Origin: Hyphomicrobiales bacterium
Lineage (GTDB): Bacteria > Pseudomonadota > Alphaproteobacteria > Rhizobiales > SZUA-8
Assembly: GCA_003232175.1 (NCBI GenBank)
Contig: QILX01000059.1
Span: forward strand, 1 to 9,521
Length of the DNA stretch: 9,521 bases
Direction of reading: 5' to 3'
Position 1 is the stretch's first letter; every line of letters begins with the position of its first letter. A model generated the notes under the pieces. The model saw only the letters and a program-made list of their open reading frames with translations, did not search any database and had not been told where the DNA came from. The translations under genes were made by a program, and so were the position numbers. Positions 1-6,543 of the stretch are shown here, one piece after another.

Positions 1-443
1 GAATCGATCCACGTGCCGCGCTTGACCGCCGCGACCACGCCAAGCGGCACGCCGATGAGGACACCGATCAGCGTCCCAAGCGACGAAAGTTCCAAGGTGG
101 CGGGGAACACCCGCCTGATGTCTTCAATGACCGGACGGCCGTTCAGATAGGACTGGCCAAAATCGCCCCGCACCACATCCCACAGATAATAAAGGAACTG
201 GATGAATATCGGCCGATCGAGCCCCATGGCCCGGTAGGCGGCGTCATAGGTCTCCCTGGTGGCGCGCTCGCCGACAACCGAGATGACCGGGTCGATGGGC
301 ATGACGCGCCCGATGATGAAGGTAATGAACAACAAGCCCAGCATGGTGACGGCGATGGTGCCAAGTACCCTGGCAATTTTTTTTGCCAACGCAAAAAGGG
401 GCAGCGGTTGCCGCCCCTTCGAGGTTTCGAATGTCGCCGCCAT
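1..443 (-). CDS. DppB-type dipeptide/oligopeptide ABC transporter permease, N-terminal part (cut by window edge)
   Basis: Inner-membrane permease subunit of a peptide/nickel-class ABC importer. The 147 visible codons begin MAATFETSKG. They contain a first membrane helix at about residues 25-46 (ending FIIGRVMPIDP), the family N-terminal domain with GLDRPIFIQFLYYLWD (74-89) and GDFGQSYLNGRPV (93-105), and the start of the second helix (about 116-140, ending VVAAVKRG). DppB/OppB proteins are usually 305-340 residues, so rather more than half lies outside the window, including the EAA loop. The ATG at 443 is the only sensible start: an in-frame TGA lies at 458-456. It follows the stop of the binding-protein gene by 17 nt, so the two are very likely co-transcribed and perhaps translationally coupled; the ribosome site is weak. 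Substrate is inferred from neighbours to be a di- or short peptide. A terminator-like hairpin overlaps codons 9-17. Confidence 0.9.
   Translation of the reverse strand, partial: MAATFETSKGRQPLPLFALAKKIARVLGTIAVTMLGLLFITFIIGRVMPIDPVISVVGERATRETYDAAYRAMGLDRPIFIQFLYYLWDVVRGDFGQSYLNGRPVIEDIRRVFPATLELSSLGTLIGVLIGVPLGVVAAVKRGTWID
393..419 (-). terminator. Intrinsic-terminator-like hairpin inside the start of the permease gene (candidate attenuator)
   Basis: Read on the minus strand, AAGGGGCGGC (419-410) pairs with GCTGCCCCTT (405-396) through ten base pairs, one of them G-U. The loop is AACC, and the right arm runs into TTTTT (397-393). This is the classic shape of a Rho-independent terminator. 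It lies only 42-68 nt past the binding-protein stop and inside codons 9-17 of the permease. Inference: it could reduce transcription into the permease and so keep the binding protein in excess. Ribosomes translating the permease could counter it. The tail is short, so it may be only partial or may be a chance product of the coding sequence. Confidence 0.45.
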
Positions 444-460
444 CTGGTGCTGATTTCAGC

Positions 461-2065
461 CTATTTGGTAACCGGCCAATAGGACACAGCCGTAATGGCG
501 CTGCCGAGCTTCAGGTTTTTGACGCTGTCTTTACGGCCAATCTGTTCAATCCTCTGAAACATGATGGCAAACGGCGCCCGTTTTTGATGCTCGCGCTGGA
601 TGGCCTCGTACATTGCCTTACGCTTGTCACGATCACCTTCAACGACAGCGGCCAGGACCGCAGCGTTCATGTCGCCCGGATCCCAGGCATTGCGCCAGGC
701 CAGAAGGCCAGTGGCTTTCACCTCGTCAGAATTATCCGGATTGAAGGCGAATGTACCGGCATTGGTCTGCGGATCGGGATAGTCCGGTCCCCAGGCGCCG
801 ATATACATATCAAGTTCGCGGGCCCTATAGCGGGTCAGAACCTGTTTGCCGGTGCCGATGGTGATATTCAGCGTGATCCCGGCCTTGGCGAAGGTATTCT
901 GCAGCGACTGGGCGATTTCAACCCGTTCCTGGGCCTCGCGGACCCCGACGCCGATTTCAAAGTTGCCAACGCCGGCCTCCTTGAGCAGCGCCTTGGCCTT
1001 GTCGACATTCAGAGAATAGGGCTTATCGTCGATTTCACCCAGATAGGTGCGGGGCAAAAAGGCCTGGTGCACCTTGTACTGACCGTTCAGGAAGCTGTTC
1101 TGCATACCCTCGTAGTCAATCAGATATTTTATCGCCTCAATAACCTTGGGCTTGGACAGGTTTGGGTTTTTCTGGTTGAGCGAGATGTACATCAGCCGAC
1201 CGCGAAGCTCGCTGTCGACGGTGACGCCATCCTTGCCCGTGATACCGGCAATGTCCTCAGGATTGAGATTGCGGGCGACATCGACATCGCCTTTTTCCAG
1301 CAAAAGACGCTGGGTGGCGCTTTCCTGAATGTGGCGCACGATGACGCGTTTCATCGCCGGGGCGCCTTTGTAGAAATCCTCATTGGCGACCAGCGTGACT
1401 GACTCAGCGGGTTTCCAGCTTGAGACCTTGTATGCACCGGACCCGGCCGAGTTGGTCTTCAGCCAGTTATTGCCCAAATCGCCGTCTTTTTCGTTGGCCA
1501 TGACGAGTTTTTTATCGACGATGCCGCCAATAGTGGAGGTCAGGCAATTGAGAATGAATGAGGTGGCATAGCGCTTGTCGGTAGTGATTTTCAGCGTATT
1601 GCCTTCAGCGACGATGGTGTCCTTGACGTTTTCCGGCGTAAAACCGAACTGGGTGAGAATAAAGGACGGGGTTTTGCCTAAGGTAATCGCCCGGCGCAGG
1701 GAAAATTCCGCATCCTCGGCGGTGACCGGATTGCCCGAATGAAAAGTGACACCCTCACGCATGGTGAAGGTAATGGTGCGGCCGTCTTCGGAAACCGTCC
1801 AGCTGGCGGCGAGATCGGGCTCGTACCCCTTGTCAAGATCAAGCGGGTCGAAATTGACCAGTTTGCCATAGACGTTGCGGCTGACATCGCTGCCGGCGAA
1901 TTCGAAGGATTCAGCCGGGTCAAGCGTGGTGATATCGTCGATCCGGTTGGCGATTACCAGCATATCGGCCGGCGTCTGGGCTATCGCTTCCATGACCGGC
2001 AAGGTGGCGATCGTGGCGGCAACGCCAAACACGGCCCCCATCATCAGACGTTTCATGTGTTTCAT
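461..2065 (-). CDS. Periplasmic peptide-binding protein, solute-binding family 5 (DppA/OppA type)
   Basis: Captures a peptide (or similar ligand) in the periplasm and delivers it to the DppB-type permease encoded next. The 534-residue product, about the usual DppA size, starts MKHMKRLMMG. It has a Sec signal peptide: a KR-containing n-region, a hydrophobic core at about 8-25, and a likely cut after AIA (27-29). The family-5 signature is clear at 84-122 (LAASWTVSEDGRTITF, REGVTFHSGNPVTAEDAEFS). Typical lobe motifs follow, such as NSAGSGAYKVSSWKP (205-219), LNVDKAKALLKEAG (352-365) and AWGPDYPDPQTN (424-435). I chose the ATG at 2065 because GGGAGAGG (2083-2076) lies 10 nt before it and the signal peptide begins there; the frame is open further upstream but that extension looks non-coding. 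It sits 71 nt after the dipeptidase gene. Exact ligand cannot be read from sequence. Confidence 0.93.
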   Translation of the reverse strand: MKHMKRLMMGAVFGVAATIATLPVMEAIAQTPADMLVIANRIDDITTLDPAESFEFAGSDVSRNVYGKLVNFDPLDLDKGYEPDLAASWTVSEDGRTITFTMREGVTFHSGNPVTAEDAEFSLRRAITLGKTPSFILTQFGFTPENVKDTIVAEGNTLKITTDKRYATSFILNCLTSTIGGIVDKKLVMANEKDGDLGNNWLKTNSAGSGAYKVSSWKPAESVTLVANEDFYKGAPAMKRVIVRHIQESATQRLLLEKGDVDVARNLNPEDIAGITGKDGVTVDSELRGRLMYISLNQKNPNLSKPKVIEAIKYLIDYEGMQNSFLNGQYKVHQAFLPRTYLGEIDDKPYSLNVDKAKALLKEAGVGNFEIGVGVREAQERVEIAQSLQNTFAKAGITLNITIGTGKQVLTRYRARELDMYIGAWGPDYPDPQTNAGTFAFNPDNSDEVKATGLLAWRNAWDPGDMNAAVLAAVVEGDRDKRKAMYEAIQREHQKRAPFAIMFQRIEQIGRKDSVKNLKLGSAITAVSYWPVTK

Positions 2066-2115
2066 TACGCGAAATCCTCTCCCGTTTTTTTGTGATTTTC
2101 TGTAATACCGAATTT

Positions 2116-2131
2116 GCGCCCGTCCCGGCGC
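2116..2131 (-). other. Small GC-rich hairpin between dipeptidase and binding-protein genes
   Basis: In the 71-nt gap, GCGCC (2131-2127 read on the minus strand) pairs with GGCGC (2120-2116) around a 6-nt loop. It has no T tail. It may be a minor RNA-processing or stability element in the leader of the binding-protein message, or it may be meaningless; only five pairs support it. Confidence 0.2.
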
Positions 2132-2136
2132 TTGGT

Positions 2137-3195
2137 CTAGGTCCCCCAGGTTGTTTTTAGTACACGCAGCCAATTCCCGTAGCAAATTTTCGCCACAAGT
2201 TTTTCCCCAAAACCAGAATCGACCATGGCCTGACGAAGACCGGACAGACCAGATGCATCACCGATTTTTGCCGGGATGACCGCCCCGTCGAAGTCAGATC
2301 CCAAGCCTATGCGATCTTCACCAACAATGGCAATCATATGATCGATATGACGCAGAATTTGGCTGAGCGGCACATCGGTGCGCATCTGCCCGTCCTGACG
2401 CAGGAAGGCCACGGCGAAATTAACGCCGACCATGCCGTCGCTCTGGGCGATGGCTTCAAGCTGGCGGTCGGTCAGATTACGCGAATGGGGGCTCAGGGCA
2501 TGGGCGTTGGAGTGGGTGGCGACGAGGGGATGTTTGCTGTGTTTGGCCACGTCCCAGAACCCTGCCTCGTTCAAATGTGACAGGTCGATCAAAATTCCCA
2601 GTTCATTGCATCTAGCGACCAGGGCAAGTCCCGGCTCAGTCAGCCCGCCGCCAATATCGGGAGAGGATGGATAGCGGAAGGGCACGCCCTCGCCAAATAT
2701 AGTCGACCGGCTCCAGACCGGGCCCAAAGACCGCAGGCCGGCACGGTAAAGGACATCCAATGCATGAAAATCCGCATCGATGGCTTCCGCCCCTTCGATA
2801 TGAAAAATGGCGGCCATTTTTCCGGTATCAAGGCATTTGCGGATATCAGCCGCCGTCGTGCAGATCTTCAGCGCGCCAAGCTCCTCGAGCCGGTGCAGGA
2901 TCGCCGCCTCGGCCAATACCACGGCCAAGGCCTCGGCCTGATTGATCGTTGCTGGCAACGGCAGATCATATTCTGCTTTGCACATCTCCCTCATCCGGTC
3001 ATCGATATTGTCCGGCGACGGAACCCAGATGGCAAAAAAACCGCCCCCAAACCCCCCCGCCGCGGCTTTGGCAAGGTCGATATGGCCGTTGCGGCCTGAA
3101 AGGAAACTCGGTGCCGCATCAAGCCCCCCGGCATTGAGCAGCCGGGTCAGAACATCGTTGTGCCCGTCAAAGATCGGCGGTGTTTGCAATTCCAT
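2137..3195 (-). CDS. Dipeptidase, peptidase family M19 (renal/membrane dipeptidase family)
   Basis: Zinc dipeptidase with an amidohydrolase-type barrel; family members cleave L-L and often L-D dipeptides. The 352-residue product has all expected metal-site motifs: DGHND (H12, D14), FHIEGAEAID (E134), DLSHLNEAG (H207), ATHSNAHALSPHSRNL (H228) and GLGSDFDG (D301). These match the ligand and catalytic positions known for human renal dipeptidase. There is no signal peptide, so it should act in the cytoplasm. Start: a TTG at 3204 opens the frame, but the GAGGA at 3212-3208 is only 3 nt from it, against 12 nt from the ATG at 3195, so I chose the ATG. It is the first gene of the operon with the family-5 binding protein and DppB permease. 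This implies that imported dipeptides are hydrolysed inside the cell. Whether it prefers D-amino-acid-containing (cell-wall) dipeptides cannot be seen. Confidence 0.93.
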   Translation of the reverse strand: MELQTPPIFDGHNDVLTRLLNAGGLDAAPSFLSGRNGHIDLAKAAAGGFGGGFFAIWVPSPDNIDDRMREMCKAEYDLPLPATINQAEALAVVLAEAAILHRLEELGALKICTTAADIRKCLDTGKMAAIFHIEGAEAIDADFHALDVLYRAGLRSLGPVWSRSTIFGEGVPFRYPSSPDIGGGLTEPGLALVARCNELGILIDLSHLNEAGFWDVAKHSKHPLVATHSNAHALSPHSRNLTDRQLEAIAQSDGMVGVNFAVAFLRQDGQMRTDVPLSQILRHIDHMIAIVGEDRIGLGSDFDGAVIPAKIGDASGLSGLRQAMVDSGFGEKLVAKICYGNWLRVLKTTWGT

Positions 3196-3381
3196 TTGGC
3201 GCAAAAATCCTCAATTCAAACCAGCATCTGTACCTCTGTCACCTTGGCATTGAATCTCAAAATGCGCCACCGCGCGATTTGAACCTGAAGCCATATCGCC
3301 CCCGGGGCAGTGCATTGGCGCCATTGCACCTGGCGCTTTATGACGGTCCTGGCTTAACCTTGGCGGCTCCGGGTCATACAA
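3196..3381. promoter_or_regulatory. Divergent intergenic region with candidate operator palindrome
   Basis: This region separates the start of the minus-strand peptide operon from the plus-strand MFS gene and must hold both promoters. I found no convincing -35/-10 pair for either direction. The notable element is a 20-bp inverted repeat, GTGCATTGGCGCCATTGCAC at 3310-3329. Each arm is 10 bp and only one base pair breaks the symmetry; the core TGGCGCCA is perfect. It starts 53 nt upstream of the MFS start codon chosen here. Size and symmetry fit a dimeric repressor or activator site, but no regulator gene is in the window, so its protein is unknown. Confidence 0.45.
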
Positions 3382-4722
3382 ATGGTTGGTCAAATGTTTC
3401 AGGTGTTGGGAAATCGTACCTTTTTTCGGCTGTTTTCGGCTCAGGTCTTTTCCTTGCTGGGCAGCGGATTGATGACCGTGGCCCTGGCGCTCATCGCCTA
3501 TGAGCTGGGCGGCGACCGCGCCGGGTTAATTCTGGGAACGATCTTTACCCTCAAGATGATCGCCTATGTCGGTTTTGCCCCCCTGGCCTCGGCGCTTACC
3601 GGGAAAGTCCCCCTAAAACCGCTTCTAATCGGGCTGGATCTGATCCGGGTGGGGCTTGCCGCGCTTTTGCCATTTGTCGATGAGTTATGGCAGGTTTATC
3701 TCCTGGTGTTCCTGTTTCAGCTGGGTTCGGCTGCGTTTACCCCGGCTTTCCAGAGTCTCATTCCGGAAATTGTAACCAGCGAAAAGCGTTATACCGAGGC
3801 TTTGTCGCTGTCGCGCCTGGCCTATAATCTGGAAACCATGTTCAGCCCGGTCCTTGCGGGTCTGCTGCTTTTTGTACTTGTCCCGTCCCAGATTTTCTTT
3901 GGCACCGCGCTGACCTTTATCGTTTCGGCGCTGCTGGTTTTCACATGTAAATTGCCTTCAAATATCGCCAGCACCGGGGAGACTTTCGGCAAGCGCCTGA
4001 GCAAGGGTTTTACCATTTATCTGCGCACACCGCGCTTACGCGGGCTACTGAGCCTCAACATCGCCATTGCCCTGGTCGGGTCCTGGGTCCTGGTGAATTC
4101 GGTTGTCTATTCGCAAAACCTTGCGGGCAGCGATGCCCAGACCTTCACCCAACTGATGGCGACATATGGGTTTGGCGCCATTGTCGGCGCGCTGAGCGTT
4201 CCCCGACTGCTGCGGAAATTTGAAATCCGCGGCATCGTCTTGTCCGGCGCGGCGCTGCTGGGCGGCCTGCCTCTGCTGATATTTTTGGAGCTTTCGCTTG
4301 CCGGAAACCTCGCCCTGTGGGGCGCATTGGGGTTCGCTACCTCCGTGGCCCTGACCCCGGGCGGTCTGGTCCTGACGCGGTCCGCAATCGGCAATAACCG
4401 GCCGGCGATCTTTGCGGCACAATTTTCGCTGTCCCATGGCGGGTGGCTGCTGACCTACCCGCTGGCCGGGTGGCTGGGGGTTGTCGCGGGCCTTGAGGCG
4501 GCGCTGGCGATCATGACGCTTGGTTCGTTGTGTTTTACCGCATTTGCCTTCTGGCTATGGCCGGTCGACGATCCTTTGGACCGGCTTCACACCCACGACG
4601 AAAATGTCACCGATCATGGCCGGGGCGAAACACCGGAGGGCCCGCGGCATCAGGCTCCGTTCTCTCACAAACACGCGTTTTACATCGACGACCAACACCC
4701 AAGATGGGAGATGGGTAAATGA
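3382..4722 (+). CDS. Major facilitator superfamily transporter (exporter-like) with His-rich C-terminal tail
   Basis: Inner-membrane secondary transporter, probably a proton-driven exporter, of the MFS group that includes EntS-like and NreB-like proteins. The 446-residue product has about 12 hydrophobic segments. The first half runs from FFRLFSAQVFSLLGSGLMT (14-32) to about 188, a charged central loop spans about 189-220, and the second half runs to about 393. The cytoplasmic tail (394-446) carries seven histidines (403, 405, 412, 423, 429, 431, 439) and ends with HAFYIDDQHPRW. Histidine-rich tails occur in nickel-exporting NreB-type MFS proteins, so metal binding is possible, but the substrate is not recognisable. 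The start is uncertain: ATG 3382 gives MVGQMFQVLG, and ATG 3394 (MFQVLGNRTFF) is equally plausible, as neither has a good ribosome site. The gene stands alone, divergent from the peptide operon, with an AT-rich gap behind it. Confidence 0.85.
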   Translation: MVGQMFQVLGNRTFFRLFSAQVFSLLGSGLMTVALALIAYELGGDRAGLILGTIFTLKMIAYVGFAPLASALTGKVPLKPLLIGLDLIRVGLAALLPFVDELWQVYLLVFLFQLGSAAFTPAFQSLIPEIVTSEKRYTEALSLSRLAYNLETMFSPVLAGLLLFVLVPSQIFFGTALTFIVSALLVFTCKLPSNIASTGETFGKRLSKGFTIYLRTPRLRGLLSLNIAIALVGSWVLVNSVVYSQNLAGSDAQTFTQLMATYGFGAIVGALSVPRLLRKFEIRGIVLSGAALLGGLPLLIFLELSLAGNLALWGALGFATSVALTPGGLVLTRSAIGNNRPAIFAAQFSLSHGGWLLTYPLAGWLGVVAGLEAALAIMTLGSLCFTAFAFWLWPVDDPLDRLHTHDENVTDHGRGETPEGPRHQAPFSHKHAFYIDDQHPRWEMGK

Positions 4723-4767
4723 AAATTACAATGACGTTGTGATTTAACCAACTTGATAACATTCATT

Positions 4768-4796
4768 ATTTTCGAGAACACAGCCGAAAATTTTTT
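4768..4796 (+). terminator. Weak terminator-like hairpin after the MFS gene
   Basis: ATTTTCG (4768-4774) pairs with CGAAAAT (4785-4791) around a 10-nt loop, and the T run continues to 4796. It begins 46 nt after the MFS stop, where a terminator is expected. The stem is only seven pairs and mostly A-T, so folding energy is low. It lies in AT-rich DNA where such structures arise by chance. Confidence 0.3.
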
Positions 4797-4856
4797 AGAA
4801 CTATTGCTTTCAATAAACAATCACTGCCGAGACTTACAACTTTAATAGTTGCTGTT

Positions 4857-4885
4857 TTGAGTTTATTCGTATCGTTATGTATAAA
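4857..4885 (+). promoter_or_regulatory. Candidate sigma70-type promoter for the FbpABC-like operon
   Basis: TTGAGT at 4857-4862 and TATAAA at 4880-4885 are separated by exactly 17 nt. This is close to the consensus TTGACA-17-TATAAT. A start of transcription near 4892 would give a leader of about 185 nt before the permease ATG at 5077. The surrounding sequence is very AT-rich, which raises the chance of a random match, but the spacing and position are good. Confidence 0.4.
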
Positions 4886-5034
4886 GGAAATATTTTTCGC
4901 AAATAGATATGAGTTTACAATTTCTCGATCTGCTGTTTCCACACAATATCTAAAGTGTCTCTTTCCTGAAAGTTTGGCTATTTCGGGTTGAAATATCACA
5001 TTCGCTCTGTCAGTCTTGCCGGCTGAGAACACAA

Positions 5035-5048
5035 CCGGGAAATCCCGG
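5035..5048 (+). other. Small hairpin just upstream of the permease ribosome site
   Basis: CCGGG (5035-5039) pairs with CCCGG (5044-5048) around AAAT, or with six pairs around AA. It ends 15 nt before the GGGGA ribosome site at 5064-5068. No T run follows, so it is not a terminator. As DNA it is a 14-bp near-palindrome that a regulator could bind; as RNA it could influence initiation. Either role is inference. Confidence 0.3.
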
Positions 5049-5076
5049 AATAATAACAAATTCGGGGAAGCGGGGC

Positions 5077-6543
5077 ATGGGGCAACCCGAGGGAACGTCT
5101 ATCTATTTTCAGATCAGGCGCCTGTTTAATTCTCCAGAACGGCTGCTGGCGGTGTTTTTTCTCGGCCTGCTGTCTTTACTGGTCATAACGCCTCTTATCG
5201 AGATTTTTTGGGATGCCCTGAGCTACCAGGAATATGACCTTGCCTATCGTCCCGATGCCGAGGTCGGCGGCTTCACCCTGTTTCATCTTGAACGGGTCTT
5301 TACCGGGCGCCTGTCCAGGGCGCTGTTTTACAAGCCCCTGGTCAACTCGCTGATGATCGGCGTCGGCGTCACCGTTTTGGCGGTTTCCATGGGCTCGGCG
5401 CTGGCCTGGCTGATGGTGCGTACCGACCTGCCCTTTCGCGGATTTTTCGGCGCCATGGCGGTGGTGCCCTACATGATGCCGTCCTGGGTGCTGGCGCTGG
5501 CGTGGATGACGATGTTCAAGAACGACCGCATCGGTGGTTCGGACGGTCTGTTCACCTTCTATTTCGGCGTCCAGCCGCCGGACTGGATCGCCTATGGCAT
5601 GCTTCCCATAATCATCACCCTGTCGCTGCATTATTACGCCTATGCCTATCTTCTGGTGTCCGGGGCCCTGCTGACGGTGGATTCCGAGCTTGAAGAGGCC
5701 GGCGCGATCTGCGGGCTGTCCCGGTCTCAGCAGCTGTGGCGCATTACAGCGCCGTTGTTGCTGCCGGCGATCGGCTCGGCGGTGGTGCTGACTTTCATTC
5801 GTATTCTGGGCACCTTCGGCACACCGGCCCTGCTCGGTTTGCCGGTACGATTTTTTACCTTTTCCACCCAGATCTTTGTCTCGCTGAATGCCGGTAGCAC
5901 CGGGGACGGTTATGTTCTGGCGGTGGTTCTGGTGCTCATGGCCATAGTGTTCATTTACATCAACACCCGCCTTCTGGGGGTGCGGCGCTCATTCGTGACC
6001 GTGACCGGCAAGGGGTTCCGCCAGCGCCGTATTCCGCTGGGCCGCTGGCGCATGCCTCTGGCCATTTTGATCGGCTTTTTCATCGTATCCACGGTCTTCG
6101 CTCCGCTGATCCTGCTCGCCTGGGAGTCTTTGCTGATCACTCCCGGCGAATACGGCCTGGGCAAACTCACCTTGCATTTCTGGATTGGCGAGGCTGGCGA
6201 GGACTTTGTCGATGGCGACGCCGGTGTCTTGCGCAACGACCAGATCCTTGCCGCACTGTGGAACAGCTTGAGGCTTGGGTTTTTCGCCGCCGGGATCAAC
6301 GGCGTTGCTGGCCTTTTGATCTCGTGGCTCGATGATGTCCAGGGGCCTGGAAAGCATTGCCTTTGCGCCCTACATCTTCCCCTCCATCGCCCTTGGCGCC
6401 ATTTATTTAGGGATTTTTTCCACCAGCTACGGCCCCATGCCGGCGCTTTACGGCACCTTTGCCCTGCTGGTCCTTATCACCACGGTCAAGAACCTGCCCT
6501 TTACTTCGCGGACCGGAATATCGGCGCTGTTACAGATCGATAA
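5077..6543 (+). CDS. FbpB/AfuB-type ABC transporter permease, N-terminal two-thirds (frame broken near 6330-6346)
   Basis: Fused (two-domain) inner-membrane permease of the iron(III)/AfuB class. Real homologous sequence runs from M1 to about L418 (6330). Helices lie at about 22-44, 90-113, 122-146, 174-196, 228-250, 277-297, 327-349 and 395-417. A complete EAA loop, EEAGAICGLSRSQQLWRITAPLLLP, spans 206-230 and docks the ATPase. After ISWL (415-418) the frame continues for 70 codons as cysteine-, histidine- and proline-rich text (beginning DDVQGPGKHCL) that does not look like a permease. The expected continuation, with TM9 and the second EAA loop, is in the +1 frame (see the 6332-6865 entry). 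Start: ATG 5077 has GGGGA at 5064-5068, 8 nt away. Joined, the two frames give about 595 residues, within the usual range for these fused permeases. Either one base is extra (or two are missing) as an error, or the gene is inactive. Confidence 0.85.
   Translation: MGQPEGTSIYFQIRRLFNSPERLLAVFFLGLLSLLVITPLIEIFWDALSYQEYDLAYRPDAEVGGFTLFHLERVFTGRLSRALFYKPLVNSLMIGVGVTVLAVSMGSALAWLMVRTDLPFRGFFGAMAVVPYMMPSWVLALAWMTMFKNDRIGGSDGLFTFYFGVQPPDWIAYGMLPIIITLSLHYYAYAYLLVSGALLTVDSELEEAGAICGLSRSQQLWRITAPLLLPAIGSAVVLTFIRILGTFGTPALLGLPVRFFTFSTQIFVSLNAGSTGDGYVLAVVLVLMAIVFIYINTRLLGVRRSFVTVTGKGFRQRRIPLGRWRMPLAILIGFFIVSTVFAPLILLAWESLLITPGEYGLGKLTLHFWIGEAGEDFVDGDAGVLRNDQILAALWNSLRLGFFAAGINGVAGLLISWLDDVQGPGKHCLCALHLPLHRPWRHLFRDFFHQLRPHAGALRHLCPAGPYHHGQEPALYFADRNIGAVTDR
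6329..6346 (+). other. Frame-break zone in the permease gene
   Basis: Up to 6330 the frame of 5077 encodes good permease sequence (GLLISWL). From about 6344 the next frame does so (GLESIAFAPYIFPSIALGAIYLG). A TGA at 6317-6319 closes the second frame upstream, so the switch must fall between about 6320 and 6346. A single-base insertion, or a two-base loss, explains it. No homopolymer longer than four bases lies here (GGGG at 6342-6345). Confidence 0.75.

Larger units (their letters stand above)
4723..5076. other. Gene-free AT-rich intergenic stretch
   Basis: No supportable gene is present over about 350 nt. Hand counting gives about 31% GC for 4741-4980, against about 67% in a sampled 60-nt block of the next gene. 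It holds a weak terminator-like hairpin (4768-4796), a 5-bp hairpin CAACT/AGTTG (4837-4851), a sigma70-like promoter (4857-4885) and a CCGGG/CCCGG hairpin (5035-5048). A 97-codon minus-strand frame at 4766-5059 is open but begins with TTG, contains no ATG, lacks a ribosome site and resembles nothing I recognise. The composition fits either a promoter region with upstream A/T-rich control DNA or a remnant of foreign DNA. Confidence 0.6.

Noticed and set aside
383..1402. Long plus-strand open frame (339 codons) opposite the peptide-binding protein gene
   Set aside because: It lies wholly antisense to well-recognised genes, has no ribosome site or recognisable domain, and is explained by the codon pattern of the GC-rich opposite strand.
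3196..3204. TTG at 3204 as the dipeptidase start
   Set aside because: The GAGGA site is only 3 nt from it, whereas the ATG at 3195 has more workable spacing and gives the normal N-terminus just before DGHND.
3330..3381. Promoter for the MFS gene using TTGCAC at 3324-3329
   Set aside because: No acceptable -10 hexamer occurs at 16-18 nt spacing.
4766..5059. 97-codon minus-strand open frame in the AT-rich gap
   Set aside because: It starts with TTG, has no internal ATG, no ribosome site, no recognisable family, and covers the likely promoter and leader of the next operon.
5018..5076. Possible TPP riboswitch, because of GGCTGAGA at 5021-5028
   Set aside because: The other conserved parts (ACCTGAT and the AATGCCAGCG-like segment) are absent downstream, so only a short chance match remains.
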